From contig CAIORQ010000081.1 of the NCBI GenBank assembly GCA_903860745.1, forward strand, positions 1 to 62,686: 62,686 bases of DNA, given 5' to 3'. Position 1 is the stretch's first letter; each line of letters opens with the position of its first letter. This DNA comes from an uncultured Actinomycetes bacterium (GTDB lineage Bacteria; Actinomycetota; Acidimicrobiia; Acidimicrobiales; RAAP-2). Shown piece after piece: positions 25,451 to 33,869 of this stretch. The position numbers and the translations under genes are program-made. Under the pieces are notes generated by a model that saw nothing but the letters and a program-made list of their open reading frames with translations, searched no databases and was not told where the DNA came from.

Positions 25451-27451
25451 ATGACCTGGTACCTGGTCGCGCTGAGTCTGGGCGCCCTGGCGGCGATCGC
25501 CGGGGCGACGCTGCCGCGACGCGTGCGCGTGCCCGTGGCCGCCGCCCTGGGAGCCCTGGGGTGTGCCGTCTCCCTCGTCGCTGCGGTCGGCGACCTCATC
25601 GACGGCCGGACCATCCTGGTGCACAGTGACCGTCTCCTACCCTTCTCGGGGGTGTCGCTGACCCTCGACCCCTTGGCGGCCCTCTTCGTGGTGCTGAGTT
25701 CGCTGGTCGGCGTAGCCGCGTGCCTCTACCTTGTCGGCTACGCGCACGGACCTAGCGCCTCGCGCAGCGCCGTGTCGATCTTCATGGTCTTCGTCCTCGC
25801 GCTCAGCGTCGTGCCGCTCGCGTCGAACATCGTGAGTTTCATGTTCGCCTGGGAGCTCATGGCCCTCAGTTCGCTGCTGCTCATCGTCACCGACCAGGCC
25901 CAGCGCCCCAAGGCCCGCTCGGCGGCCCTGTGGTACGCCGCGATGACCCAAGCGGGAGCCGTGTCGATCACGCTGGGTCTCTTGCTCTGCGCCTCCCGCG
26001 CGCCGGGCCAGAGCTTCGTCGACATCGCCGCGTCGTCGTCGACGCTGTCGGCGACGACGCGCACGGCGGCCTTCGTGCTCGTCCTGCTGGGCTTCGCGTC
26101 CAAGGCCGGTGCCGTGCCGCTGCACGTGTGGTTGCCCAAGGCCCACCCCGAGGCGCCGAGTCCCGTGTCGGCGCTGATGTCCTCGGCCATGGTCTCGATG
26201 GGGGTCTACGGGATCGTGCGGGTGGGTGGTGACCTGCTGCACGGCGGGACCGTGGGCTGGTGGGTCGCGGTGGCGGCACTCGGGATCGTCTCGGCGGTCT
26301 ACGGCGCCCTGCACGCCACGACCGCCAGTGACTTCAAGCGACTGCTGGCGTTTTCGACGATCGACATCATGGGACTGTCGCTGATCGGCGTGGGGGCGGC
26401 GGGAGTGCTCGAGGACAGCGGCATGCACGCGGACGCGACCCTCGCCATGATGGCCGCACTCTTGTTGTTGGTCGCGCACGCCGCCTTCAAAGGTGCGCTG
26501 TTCCTCGGCGCCGGCAGCGTCGAGCGCGCGACCGGGACGCGCAACCTCGACCGCCTGGGCGGATTGGTGCACACCATGCCGACCACCTCCGTGGTGGTCG
26601 CGCTCTCGGCCGGCGCGATCATGGCGGTGCCCACCCTGAGCGGTTTCTCCAGTGAGTGGCTGCTGCTGCAGGGCCTGTTGCACGGCTTCACGGACACCTC
26701 GACCCCCGTGGTCATCGTGATGTTGTTGGGGGTGGTCGCGTTGGCCCTGACGGGCGGGCTCACGGCGGTCGCCTTCGTCAAGGCCTTCGGCATCGGCTTC
26801 CTCGGCCAACCCCGCAGTGCGGGCGCCCGCGACTCGCGCGAAGTCTCGCGGTGGATGGGCTGGGGATCGGCGTTGCTGGTGCTGCCCAGCCTCGTGCTGG
26901 GCCTCGTCCCGGGCCTCGTGGTCAGCCTCATCAACCGGGCGGCGGACACGGGACTCGGAGGGGTCGCGACGACCCCCGTCTCGACGGGCGCGGGACTGGC
27001 CCTGTCGCAGTTGCGTGGCGCGATCGAACCGGCGGCGCTGTTGGGCGCGCTGGTGGGCGTGATGGTCGTGCTCGCGCTGGCGGCGCGGACCCTTGGTCAG
27101 CGCCGCGCGCGCCGGGTGGACGCCTGGGGTTGCGGTCGGGAGGAACAGACGCCGCGGATGCAGTACACCGCGACGTCCTTCGCCGAGCCGCTCCAACGGG
27201 TCTTCGCCGACGTCTTGCGACCTCAGATGGACGTGGAGGTGACCCACGCGGTCGAGTCACGCTACTTCCAGCAGTCCCTCACGTATCACCACCGCATCGC
27301 CGACGTCGTGGAGGTCCGGGCGTATCGTCCCGTCTTCGGCGTCGTCCACCGAGTGGGGGTTCTCGCGAGACGCCTGCAGAACGGGAGCATCCACCGCTAC
27401 CTGGCCTTCGGCTTCGTGGCCCTCCTGGTCGTCGTGGTGGTGCTGGCGTGA
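25451..27451 (+). CDS. HyfB/HycC-like (NuoL-type) proton-translocating membrane subunit
   Basis: 666 residues with about 15-16 membrane helices. Key ion-path residues are present: Glu in FAWELMAL (TM5), Lys in GFASKAGAVPLHVWLPKAHP (TM7 and following), Lys in AHAAFKGALFL. The C-terminal region GCGREEQTPRMQYTATSF matches the tail seen in HyfB/HycC subunits rather than true NuoL, and lacks the long NuoL lateral helix. It should conduct H+ or Na+. Next gene overlaps by 4 bp (GTGA). Confidence 0.9.
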   Translation: MTWYLVALSLGALAAIAGATLPRRVRVPVAAALGALGCAVSLVAAVGDLIDGRTILVHSDRLLPFSGVSLTLDPLAALFVVLSSLVGVAACLYLVGYAHGPSASRSAVSIFMVFVLALSVVPLASNIVSFMFAWELMALSSLLLIVTDQAQRPKARSAALWYAAMTQAGAVSITLGLLLCASRAPGQSFVDIAASSSTLSATTRTAAFVLVLLGFASKAGAVPLHVWLPKAHPEAPSPVSALMSSAMVSMGVYGIVRVGGDLLHGGTVGWWVAVAALGIVSAVYGALHATTASDFKRLLAFSTIDIMGLSLIGVGAAGVLEDSGMHADATLAMMAALLLLVAHAAFKGALFLGAGSVERATGTRNLDRLGGLVHTMPTTSVVVALSAGAIMAVPTLSGFSSEWLLLQGLLHGFTDTSTPVVIVMLLGVVALALTGGLTAVAFVKAFGIGFLGQPRSAGARDSREVSRWMGWGSALLVLPSLVLGLVPGLVVSLINRAADTGLGGVATTPVSTGAGLALSQLRGAIEPAALLGALVGVMVVLALAARTLGQRRARRVDAWGCGREEQTPRMQYTATSFAEPLQRVFADVLRPQMDVEVTHAVESRYFQQSLTYHHRIADVVEVRAYRPVFGVVHRVGVLARRLQNGSIHRYLAFGFVALLVVVVVLA

Positions 27452-28401
27452 ACCGCGTCGCGCTCTCGGTGTGCACCTCGGTGTTGCAGTTGGCCCTGGT
27501 CGGAGTGGGCAGTCTGGTGCTCCTGGGCCTCATGGCGAAGGTGAAGGCCCGCGCCGAGGGCCGCGTGGGATCGCCCGTGGTCCAGCCCCTGCGCGATATC
27601 CGCAAGCTCTTGACCAAGGAGCGCCTGCACGCGCGCCATTCGAGCGTCGTGCTGGCACTGGCGCCGATGGTGATCACGGCGTCGGCGGCGGTGGCCGTGG
27701 GGATCTCGCCGATCATCGGCACGCATCCGGTCCTCGGCCAGAGTGCGGACATCTTCGTGATCGTCTACCTGCTGCTCACCGGCTCCGTCGCGTCCGCCCT
27801 GGCCGGGCTGGACCCCGCCACGGCCTTCGGCGGTATGGGCGCGAGTCGCGCCATGACCATCGGGGCGCTGGCCGAGCCGGCCCTGTTGGTGGCGGTCATC
27901 GCCCTGTCGGTCCAGGCCGGCACCTCGAACCTGCCGGGCATCGTGTCGAGCACCGCGAGTCACCCCGCCTGGGTCTTCGGACCGGTCCACCTCTTCGCCC
28001 TGGGCGCGTTGCTCATCGTGGTGCTCGCCGAGACCGGTCGAATCCCGGTGGACAACCCCGCTACGCACCTCGAGCTGACGATGGTGCACGAAGCCATGGT
28101 GCTGGAGTACGCCGGTCCGGAGCTCGCCCTGGTGACGCTGGGCGAGGCGATGCGCCTCGGACTGCTTTTCTCGCTCGTGGCGAACCTCTTCCTCCCCTGG
28201 GGCGTGGCCACCGGCGATTCGCTGGGTGCCCTGGCCATCGCCTGCGCGGCCCTGGTGGCGAAGACGACGACGCTGGCCCTGGTGGTCGCTCTCATCGAGG
28301 TGCGCAGCGCCAAGCTGCGGCTGTTCCGTCTGCCCGAGCTCCTGGCCGGTGGTTTCGTCCTGTCGGTGCTCGCGGTCGTCATGGGACTGGTGATCAGGTG
28401 A
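27448..28401 (+). CDS. NuoH/HycD-like membrane subunit
   Basis: 317 residues from GTG 27448, which overlaps the previous stop. About eight helices. Segment MAKVKARAEGRVGSPVVQP is the conserved cytoplasmic loop of NuoH/HycD (family form KARxxxRxGP), followed by RDIRKLLTKE. AETGRIPVDNPATHLELTM carries the acidic residues of the junction between the peripheral and membrane arms. It couples redox events to ion pumping. The next gene overlaps by 4 bp (GTGA). Confidence 0.9.
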   Translation: MNRVALSVCTSVLQLALVGVGSLVLLGLMAKVKARAEGRVGSPVVQPLRDIRKLLTKERLHARHSSVVLALAPMVITASAAVAVGISPIIGTHPVLGQSADIFVIVYLLLTGSVASALAGLDPATAFGGMGASRAMTIGALAEPALLVAVIALSVQAGTSNLPGIVSSTASHPAWVFGPVHLFALGALLIVVLAETGRIPVDNPATHLELTMVHEAMVLEYAGPELALVTLGEAMRLGLLFSLVANLFLPWGVATGDSLGALAIACAALVAKTTTLALVVALIEVRSAKLRLFRLPELLAGGFVLSVLAVVMGLVIR

Positions 28402-29054
28402 ACACGGCTTACGTGTCCGCCCTCGACGTCACGGCGGGCCTGGTCCTGTTCGCGGCGGTGATGACCCTCTGGCGTCGCGGGGTGCGCACCATCGTGTCGA
28501 TCCTGGGGGTGCAGGGACTGTCCCTGTCGGCCGTCGCCCTGGTGCTCGCGATTCACGAGCACGACACGGCACTGCTGGTGACCGGAGGTCTCGTCCTGGT
28601 GCTCAAGGGGATCGTCATCCCCGGCCTGCTACTGCGCGCGAGTCGGCTGGACCCGAAGTCCCGGGAGACCCGCCCCCTCGTCAACGTGCCGGCTTCACTG
28701 GTCGCGGCCGCGGTCTTGATCGTCCTGTCCTACGTCGTCAGTGCGCGGATCACCTCGCTGGCGCCCAGCGACGCCACCCGGTTGGTGCCGCTGGGGATGG
28801 CGACAATCCTCGTGGGCTACTTCATGCTCGTCACGCGCCGACGCGCGGTGTCCAAGATCGTGGGCCTGATCCTCGTCGACAATGGCATCGGACTGGTCGC
28901 GTACCTGCTGACCTCGGGAGTGCCCTTTATCGTCGAGCTGGGTTCCTCGATCGACGTCCTGCTCGTGGTCGTGGTCCTGCAGTTCTTGATGGTCTCCATG
29001 GGGCGCCATTCCGACGTGGACGTGCTCACCGAGCGACGGGAGCTGCGCGACTGA
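28398..29054 (+). CDS. HyfE-like membrane subunit (NuoK-related)
   Basis: 218 residues, six or so hydrophobic segments. The C-terminal half (RRAVSKIVGLILVDNGIGL) shows the NuoK/MrpC-like element, with a Glu in the following segment (FIVELGSSIDVLL). The length and internal layout correspond to HyfE of hydrogenase-4-type complexes. GTG 28398 overlaps the preceding stop by GTGA; its own TGA shares one base with the next ATG (TGATG). Confidence 0.85.
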   Translation: MNTAYVSALDVTAGLVLFAAVMTLWRRGVRTIVSILGVQGLSLSAVALVLAIHEHDTALLVTGGLVLVLKGIVIPGLLLRASRLDPKSRETRPLVNVPASLVAAAVLIVLSYVVSARITSLAPSDATRLVPLGMATILVGYFMLVTRRRAVSKIVGLILVDNGIGLVAYLLTSGVPFIVELGSSIDVLLVVVVLQFLMVSMGRHSDVDVLTERRELRD

Positions 29055-30511
29055 TGCTCCTCGTGATGATCGTGGCGATTCCCCTGGCGATGACCCTGGC
29101 GGCGATGGTGTGCCCGTGGAGCCCGTGGCTCGGTCGCGCCTCGGGGCTGGCCAGCGCGGGCGTGCTCGCGCTGGGGATCTGGCTGAGCGCCCTGACCATG
29201 ACGACCCCCCGATGGGGTGCGGCGCACCTGATGCGCGCCGACTCGCTCAGTGCCTTCATGGTCGTGGTCATCGGCTCGGTCTCGGTCCTGGCCACGTCCT
29301 TCACCTCGCGCACCATGAGCCAGGAGATCGCCTCGGGCGCCACCACGGCGCGCCACGCGCGCCACTACGTGATCTTGATGCAGGTCTTCATCACCTGCAT
29401 GCTGATCGCGGTGCTGAGCGCGAACCTGGGCGTGGTGTGGATCTCCATCGAAGCGACCACCATCGCCACCACCTTCCTGGTCAGTCACCGGCGCACCAGC
29501 GGTGCCTTCGAGGCGTCGTGGAAGTACGTGATCCTGTGCTCGGTGGGCATCGCCCTGGCCTTCTTGGGGACGGTCCTGATCTACTACGGCGAGCTGCACG
29601 CGAGCGGTGGCCACGTCGCCTCGCTGAACTGGACCTCGCTGATGGCCGCGGCCCCGCACCTGGACCCCAGGGTCACCCGCCTGGGCTTCGCGCTGCTCGT
29701 CGTCGGCTACGGGACGAAGGTCGGTCTCGTGCCGATGCACTCCTGGTTGCCCGACGCCCACTCCCAAGCCCCGGCGCCGGTCTCGGCCCTCATGTCGGGA
29801 GTCCTGCTGAGCGTCGCCTTCTACGCCCTCCTGCGATTCCGCGCCGTGGTGCAGATCGCGCTGGGCCCGACCTTCCCGCGCGTGGCACTCCTGATGGTCG
29901 GCGTCGCCTCCCTGCTCGTCGCCACGGCCATGCTCATCGCCCAGCGCGACCTCAAGCGGATGTTGGCGTACTCGAGCATCGAGCACATGGGTCTGATGGC
30001 CGTCGGGGCGGCCGTCGGATCGCCGCTGGCGATCGCGGCGGTGCTGCTGCACGTCCTCGGCCACGGCATCACGAAGGCCGTGCTCTTCCTGTCCGCGGGC
30101 GAGATCTACCAGTTGGAGGGAACCACCGAGATCGACCGGATCTCGGGGCTCCTGGCGCGCCGGCCGGTCCTGGGAGGGATCTTCGGCTTCGCGCTGATGT
30201 CGCTGGTGGCGTTCCCGCCCTTCAGTCTCTTCGTCAGCGAGCTCTCCATGGCCCGGGCCGAGGTCGACGCCGGCCTGAGCTGGGTGGTGGCGGTCTCACT
30301 GGCCTGTCTCGCCGTGGTCTTCGCCGCGGTGTTGCGCCACGGACGCCATCTGCTGATGGGGTCGCGCGGTGACGGCGAGTCACCCAGCGTCCTCGACCGG
30401 TCGGCCGCCTCGATGTTGGTCGGTGCCCTCGTCGTGTGCGTGGCGCTGGGCGTGCTGTCGTGGCCCGTGCAGTCGCTCCTGTGGCACGCCGCCCACCAGG
30501 TGACGCCGTGA
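29054..30511 (+). CDS. HyfF-like (NuoM/N-type) proton-translocating membrane subunit
   Basis: 485 residues, about 14 helices. Conserved ion-path residues: Glu in WISIEATTI, Lys in GYGTKVGLVPMHSWLPDAH, Lys in GHGITKAVLFL. The PxxxLPDAHSQAPAPVSALMSG stretch is typical of the antiporter-like subunits of complex I relatives; the whole protein matches HyfF best. With the HyfB-like subunit it gives the complex two antiporter modules. Overlaps the large-subunit gene by GTGA. Confidence 0.88.
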   Translation: MLLVMIVAIPLAMTLAAMVCPWSPWLGRASGLASAGVLALGIWLSALTMTTPRWGAAHLMRADSLSAFMVVVIGSVSVLATSFTSRTMSQEIASGATTARHARHYVILMQVFITCMLIAVLSANLGVVWISIEATTIATTFLVSHRRTSGAFEASWKYVILCSVGIALAFLGTVLIYYGELHASGGHVASLNWTSLMAAAPHLDPRVTRLGFALLVVGYGTKVGLVPMHSWLPDAHSQAPAPVSALMSGVLLSVAFYALLRFRAVVQIALGPTFPRVALLMVGVASLLVATAMLIAQRDLKRMLAYSSIEHMGLMAVGAAVGSPLAIAAVLLHVLGHGITKAVLFLSAGEIYQLEGTTEIDRISGLLARRPVLGGIFGFALMSLVAFPPFSLFVSELSMARAEVDAGLSWVVAVSLACLAVVFAAVLRHGRHLLMGSRGDGESPSVLDRSAASMLVGALVVCVALGVLSWPVQSLLWHAAHQVTP

Positions 30512-31983
30512 ATCCGCACCCGCAGACCCGTCACGTCGTCGCGCACGAGTTGCACGACCTGGCGGCGTCGCAGCTCGCGCTCGGACACCGTCTCGCCCTG
30601 GTGTCGGCCCACGAGGACCACCGTGGTCTGCGCGTCGTCTACCTCTTCACCGGTGGCCCGCCCGACGAGCGCCACGAGTTCGAGCTGCACCTCGACCGTG
30701 CCCACCCCGCGGTGCCCACCCTGGCCGACCTGTCCTTCGCCGCGAGTCGCTTCGAGAGGGCCCTGCACGACGACTACGCCATCGTGCCGGTCGGCCATCC
30801 CTTCCTAAGGCCCCTGGTGCGCCACCAGCACTGGCCCGAGGACTGGTACCCGATGCGTCCGGGCGCCGGGCCCATGCCCCCGCGGCGGGTGCTGGGCGAT
30901 CCCTACCCCTTCACCGAGGTCAAGGGGACGGGCGTGTACGAGATCCCGGTCGGGCCGGTGCACGCCGGCCTGATCGAACCGGGACACTTCCGCTTCTCGG
31001 TGGTCGGTGAGACCATCCTCAAGATGACCGCTCGCCTCTGGTTCGTGCATCGTGGGGTGGAACGTCTCTTCGTCGGCCTCGACGCCGACGAGGGCGTCGC
31101 CATCGCCCAGCGGATCTCCGGCGACAGCGCCGTGGCCCACTCACTGGCCTACTGCCTGGCCGTCGAAGACGCGCGAGGCATCGAGGCGGACGAGGAGTCG
31201 CGGCGCCTGCGCGCGATCGTGCTCGAGCTCGAGCGGCTCTACAACCACGTCGGTGACGTCGGGGCGTTGTGCAACGACGTCAGTTACGCCGTGGCGAACG
31301 CGCGCGCGATGGTCGTGCGCGAACGCATCCTTCGCTTGAACGAGGGCGTCACCGGTCACCGGCTGGGGCGCGGCGCCGTCTTCGTCGGTCGCACGTCACT
31401 GAGGGTCCTGCCGACCGGGCGCGAGCTCGACGAGGTCGCCGAGGCCTTCGAGGACGTCGTCGACCTGGCCCTGGGCAATTCGGTGGTCGTGGACCGCTTC
31501 GTGGGGACCGCCACCCTGTCGAGGAACGACGCCCTGGCCATCGGCACGCTGGGCGTGGTGGCGCGCGCGTCCGGGGTGGCCCAGGACGCGCGCGTCGCCC
31601 ATCCCTTCGTGGCGGGAGGGTTCACCCCCGTGGTCCAAGAGGGCGGCGACGTGATGGCCCGCTTCGTCCAGCGCGTCGAGGAGTTCCGCGCATCGCTCGA
31701 CATCGTGCGCCGCCTCAGCGGCGAGGTCCGCTCCCTGTCGGGCGGGTCGCTGCGTCGGCGCGATCCCAGCGCCGCGGGCGTGGGGATCGTCGAGGGGTGG
31801 CGCGGGGCGGTCGTGCACCGCGTCGAACTCGACGCCCAGGGTCGGGTCGCGCGAGCGCGGACCCTCGACCCGTCCTTCTTCAACTGGCCGGCCCTGTCGA
31901 TCGCGTTGAGTGACACCATCGTCCCGGACTTCCCCTTGTCGAACAAGAGCTTCAACCTGTCCTACGCCGGCAACGACCTCTAG
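30508..31983 (+). CDS. Large subunit of an Ehr complex: NuoC-NuoD/HycE-like protein without NiFe ligands
   Basis: 491 residues: N-terminal NuoC-like domain (1-~120) and a NuoD/HycE-like catalytic-subunit domain. Group 4 NiFe hydrogenases carry RxCGxC near the middle and CxxC near the end. Here the first motif reads R202-ISGDSAVAH (31111-31140), with Ser and Asp instead of Cys, and the C-terminus (SDTIVPDFPLSNKSFN...) has no Cys. Only two cysteines exist (LAYCLAV, ALCNDV). Surrounding family features are preserved (VHRGVERLF, LELERLYNHVGDVG, GRGAVFVGR). So it cannot bind a NiFe centre. GTG 30508 overlaps the preceding stop. Last gene of the operon. Confidence 0.88.
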   Translation: MNPHPQTRHVVAHELHDLAASQLALGHRLALVSAHEDHRGLRVVYLFTGGPPDERHEFELHLDRAHPAVPTLADLSFAASRFERALHDDYAIVPVGHPFLRPLVRHQHWPEDWYPMRPGAGPMPPRRVLGDPYPFTEVKGTGVYEIPVGPVHAGLIEPGHFRFSVVGETILKMTARLWFVHRGVERLFVGLDADEGVAIAQRISGDSAVAHSLAYCLAVEDARGIEADEESRRLRAIVLELERLYNHVGDVGALCNDVSYAVANARAMVVRERILRLNEGVTGHRLGRGAVFVGRTSLRVLPTGRELDEVAEAFEDVVDLALGNSVVVDRFVGTATLSRNDALAIGTLGVVARASGVAQDARVAHPFVAGGFTPVVQEGGDVMARFVQRVEEFRASLDIVRRLSGEVRSLSGGSLRRRDPSAAGVGIVEGWRGAVVHRVELDAQGRVARARTLDPSFFNWPALSIALSDTIVPDFPLSNKSFNLSYAGNDL

Positions 31984-32006
31984 GTCCGGACTCGGGTGAC
32001 GGCCGG

Positions 32007-32012
32007 TACGCT
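32007..32012 (+). promoter_or_regulatory. -10 element of the zincin gene
   Basis: TACGCT (TANNNT) ends exactly 6 nt before ATG 32019, with no SD in between. Confidence 0.45.
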
Positions 32013-32018
32013 GCGGGG

Positions 32019-32366
32019 ATGTTCGCCGTCACCGACCAGCGCTTCGAGGAGCTGTGCGCCGAGGCTCTCGACTCGCTGCCCGAGGAACTGTCGCGCCAGA
32101 TGCAGAACGTCGTGGTGATGGTCGAGGACCAGGCGGTGGGGCGAGCGCTGCTGGGGCTCTACGAAGGCGTTCCGCTGACCAAGCGCGGCCCCCTGACCTA
32201 CAGCGGCGTCCTGCCGGACCGGATCACGATCTACCAGTCGGCGATCTGTCGCTCGTGCCACTCCGAGGACGAGGTCCGTGCGCAGGTACGCAAGACCGTC
32301 ATCCACGAGGTGGCGCACCACTTCGGCATCTCCGACCCGCGCCTCGAGGAGCTGGGCTGGTCGTGA
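32019..32366 (+). CDS. Minimal zincin-like metallopeptidase family protein
   Basis: 115 residues. Contains HEVAHHFGISD near the C-terminus, the HExxH...D zinc motif of the small Zincin_1 family (PF06262-like). The segment before, YQSAICRSCHSEDEVRAQVRKTVI, is also typical. Activity has not been established for this family to my knowledge. Starts 35 bp after the Ehr operon with its own TANNNT box. Followed by a strong hairpin that separates it from a converging SDR gene. Confidence 0.88.
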   Translation: MFAVTDQRFEELCAEALDSLPEELSRQMQNVVVMVEDQAVGRALLGLYEGVPLTKRGPLTYSGVLPDRITIYQSAICRSCHSEDEVRAQVRKTVIHEVAHHFGISDPRLEELGWS

Positions 32367-32375
32367 GGAGTTGGT

Positions 32376-32411
32376 CGAGGGAGGGGCGGCCCCTAATCCG
32401 CCCCTCCCTCG
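32376..32411. terminator. Strong bidirectional hairpin
   Basis: Perfect 14-bp inverted repeat (core GAGGGAGGGGCGG / CCGCCCCTCCCTC) with an 8-nt loop, 9 bp after the zincin stop and 30 bp before the stop of the converging SDR gene. It can serve both strands. Confidence 0.75.
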
Positions 32412-32441
32412 GTCTCTGTTCCCCTCAACAGACCTGTTGGC

Positions 32442-33203
32442 CTAGACCGCCGACCACGATGAGTCCACCGGCACGATGGCGCCGCTGATGTTGCTGGCGG
32501 CGTCCGAGGCCAGGAACACGATCGCCGCCGCCAACTCCTCGGGCTGGGCGATGCGACCCACATTGGCCATGTAGCCACCGATGGCGGCGAGACCCATGGA
32601 GTCTTGTTTCACGTTGACCTCGAGACTGGTGGCCACGCCGCCGGGAGCCACCGCATTGACGCGAATCCCCTTGTCGCGGTAGACGACGGCCGCCGACTTG
32701 GTGAGTCCGATCAGGCCGTGCTTGGACACGGTGTAGGCCGTCCCGGCGGCGCTACCGCGCAGGCCGGCTTCGGAGGTCGTGTTGACGATGGCGCCGTGGC
32801 CCCGGGAGAGCATGTGCGGCACGACGGCGCGCGTGAGCAGGAGGGGCGCGGTCAGGTTGACGCGCAGCACCCGGTGCCAGAGTTCGTCGCTCACCTCGTG
32901 GGGGCCGCTCATGTCGTCCATGATCCCGGCGTTGTTGACGAGGACGTCGACGCCACCGTAGGTCGCCACGGTCGTGGCGACCAGTGCGTCGATCACACCC
33001 TGTTCGGCGAGGTCGCCCGCCACCGCGATGGCGGCACCGCCCTCGTTCACGATCTGCGCCACCACGAGATTCGCGGTGTCGGCGTGGATGTCAGCCACCA
33101 CCACGTTGGCCCCTCGTTTGGCCAGTTCCAGCGCGGTCGCTCGCCCGATTCCGGCTCCCGCACCCGTGACGATGGCGGTCTTGCCTGCGAAGTCCTTGCT
33201 CAT
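32442..33203 (-). CDS. Short-chain dehydrogenase/reductase (classical SDR)
   Basis: 253 residues from ATG 33203 (GGGAGG upstream; the frame runs further up but without family similarity). NAD(P)-binding TGAGAGIG, structural NNAG, catalytic Ser in NTTSEAG and YTVSK (Tyr-xxx-Lys) are intact. The Asp in VVADIHAD after beta2 predicts NAD(H). Substrate unknown. Divergent from the deazaflavin enzyme gene. Confidence 0.88.
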   Translation of the reverse strand: MSKDFAGKTAIVTGAGAGIGRATALELAKRGANVVVADIHADTANLVVAQIVNEGGAAIAVAGDLAEQGVIDALVATTVATYGGVDVLVNNAGIMDDMSGPHEVSDELWHRVLRVNLTAPLLLTRAVVPHMLSRGHGAIVNTTSEAGLRGSAAGTAYTVSKHGLIGLTKSAAVVYRDKGIRVNAVAPGGVATSLEVNVKQDSMGLAAIGGYMANVGRIAQPEELAAAIVFLASDAASNISGAIVPVDSSWSAV

Positions 33204-33321
33204 CACGCCTCCCGGGCGCTCCACGAGCGTCCCTATTTCTGACGGTACCACCAGGACTATTGCGAGGTCAGGTGACCAAGTCCCTTTCGTATAGGTGAAC
33301 ACTCCGTCGTGAACAGGTGGC

Positions 33322-33327
33322 TACAGT
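33322..33327 (+). promoter_or_regulatory. -10 element of the F420-type oxidoreductase gene
   Basis: TACAGT (TANNNT) ends exactly 6 nt before ATG 33334; no SD. Confidence 0.45.
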
Positions 33328-33333
33328 CGCACC

Positions 33334-33801
33334 ATGACCCTCTCGGCGCGCGCGGTGGACGGCGGCTTTCGCCTGCTGAACGGTCTGCATCGCGCGCTGT
33401 GGCGCCTGAGCGGCGGTCGCGTCGGGTCGCGAGCCTACGGGCTCGACATGGTCGAGCTCACGACGATCGGACGACGCAGCGGACGGGCTCACTCGACGAT
33501 GCTGCTGGTCCCCCTGCGCGACGGCGAACGACTGGTCGTGGTGGCGTCCAAGGGCGGCGACGTCCGCGATCCCGACTGGTTCAAGAACGTGGTGGCCGAT
33601 CCCCGGGTCTACCTCAGGGAGCGGGGGCGCGTGCGAGCGATGGAGGCGCGCGTGGCCTCGCCGGTCGAGCGCGAGCGGCTCTGGGTGCGCGCAGTGGATC
33701 GCTACCCGCACTACGAGCGCTACCAACGGCGCGCGGGTCGCGAGATCCCCGTCGTCGTGTTGGCGCCGACGGCTCCGGCGTCGTCGCGCCACCGCGTCTG
33801 A
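33334..33801 (+). CDS. Deazaflavin (F420)-dependent nitroreductase family protein
   Basis: 155 residues of the Ddn/FDOR-A type split beta-barrel family. Diagnostic segments are TTIGRRSGRAHSTMLL (phosphate-binding Arg/Ser region for F420) and VVASKGGDVRDPDWFKNVVADP, which matches the family SKGG-x4-P-x-W motif. Such proteins use F420H2 and imply that the organism makes F420. Substrate unknown. ATG 33334 lies 6 nt from a TANNNT box. Confidence 0.85.
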   Translation: MTLSARAVDGGFRLLNGLHRALWRLSGGRVGSRAYGLDMVELTTIGRRSGRAHSTMLLVPLRDGERLVVVASKGGDVRDPDWFKNVVADPRVYLRERGRVRAMEARVASPVERERLWVRAVDRYPHYERYQRRAGREIPVVVLAPTAPASSRHRV

Positions 33802-33869
33802 GGTCTCCGGCACGAACCGGGCGACGTCGTAGCCTACGGCCTCCCCGGAACCTCGACGGGCCGGTCCAG

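Noticed and set aside
24951-31983. Functional NiFe hydrogenase-4 or formate hydrogenlyase
   Set aside because: The large subunit has none of the four NiFe-binding cysteines and no formate dehydrogenase, ferredoxin subunit or hyp gene is nearby.
24951-31983. Ordinary NADH dehydrogenase (complex I) operon
   Set aside because: Only six genes, with HyfB/HyfE/HyfF-like features and a CD fusion; nuoA, E, F, G, I and J are missing.
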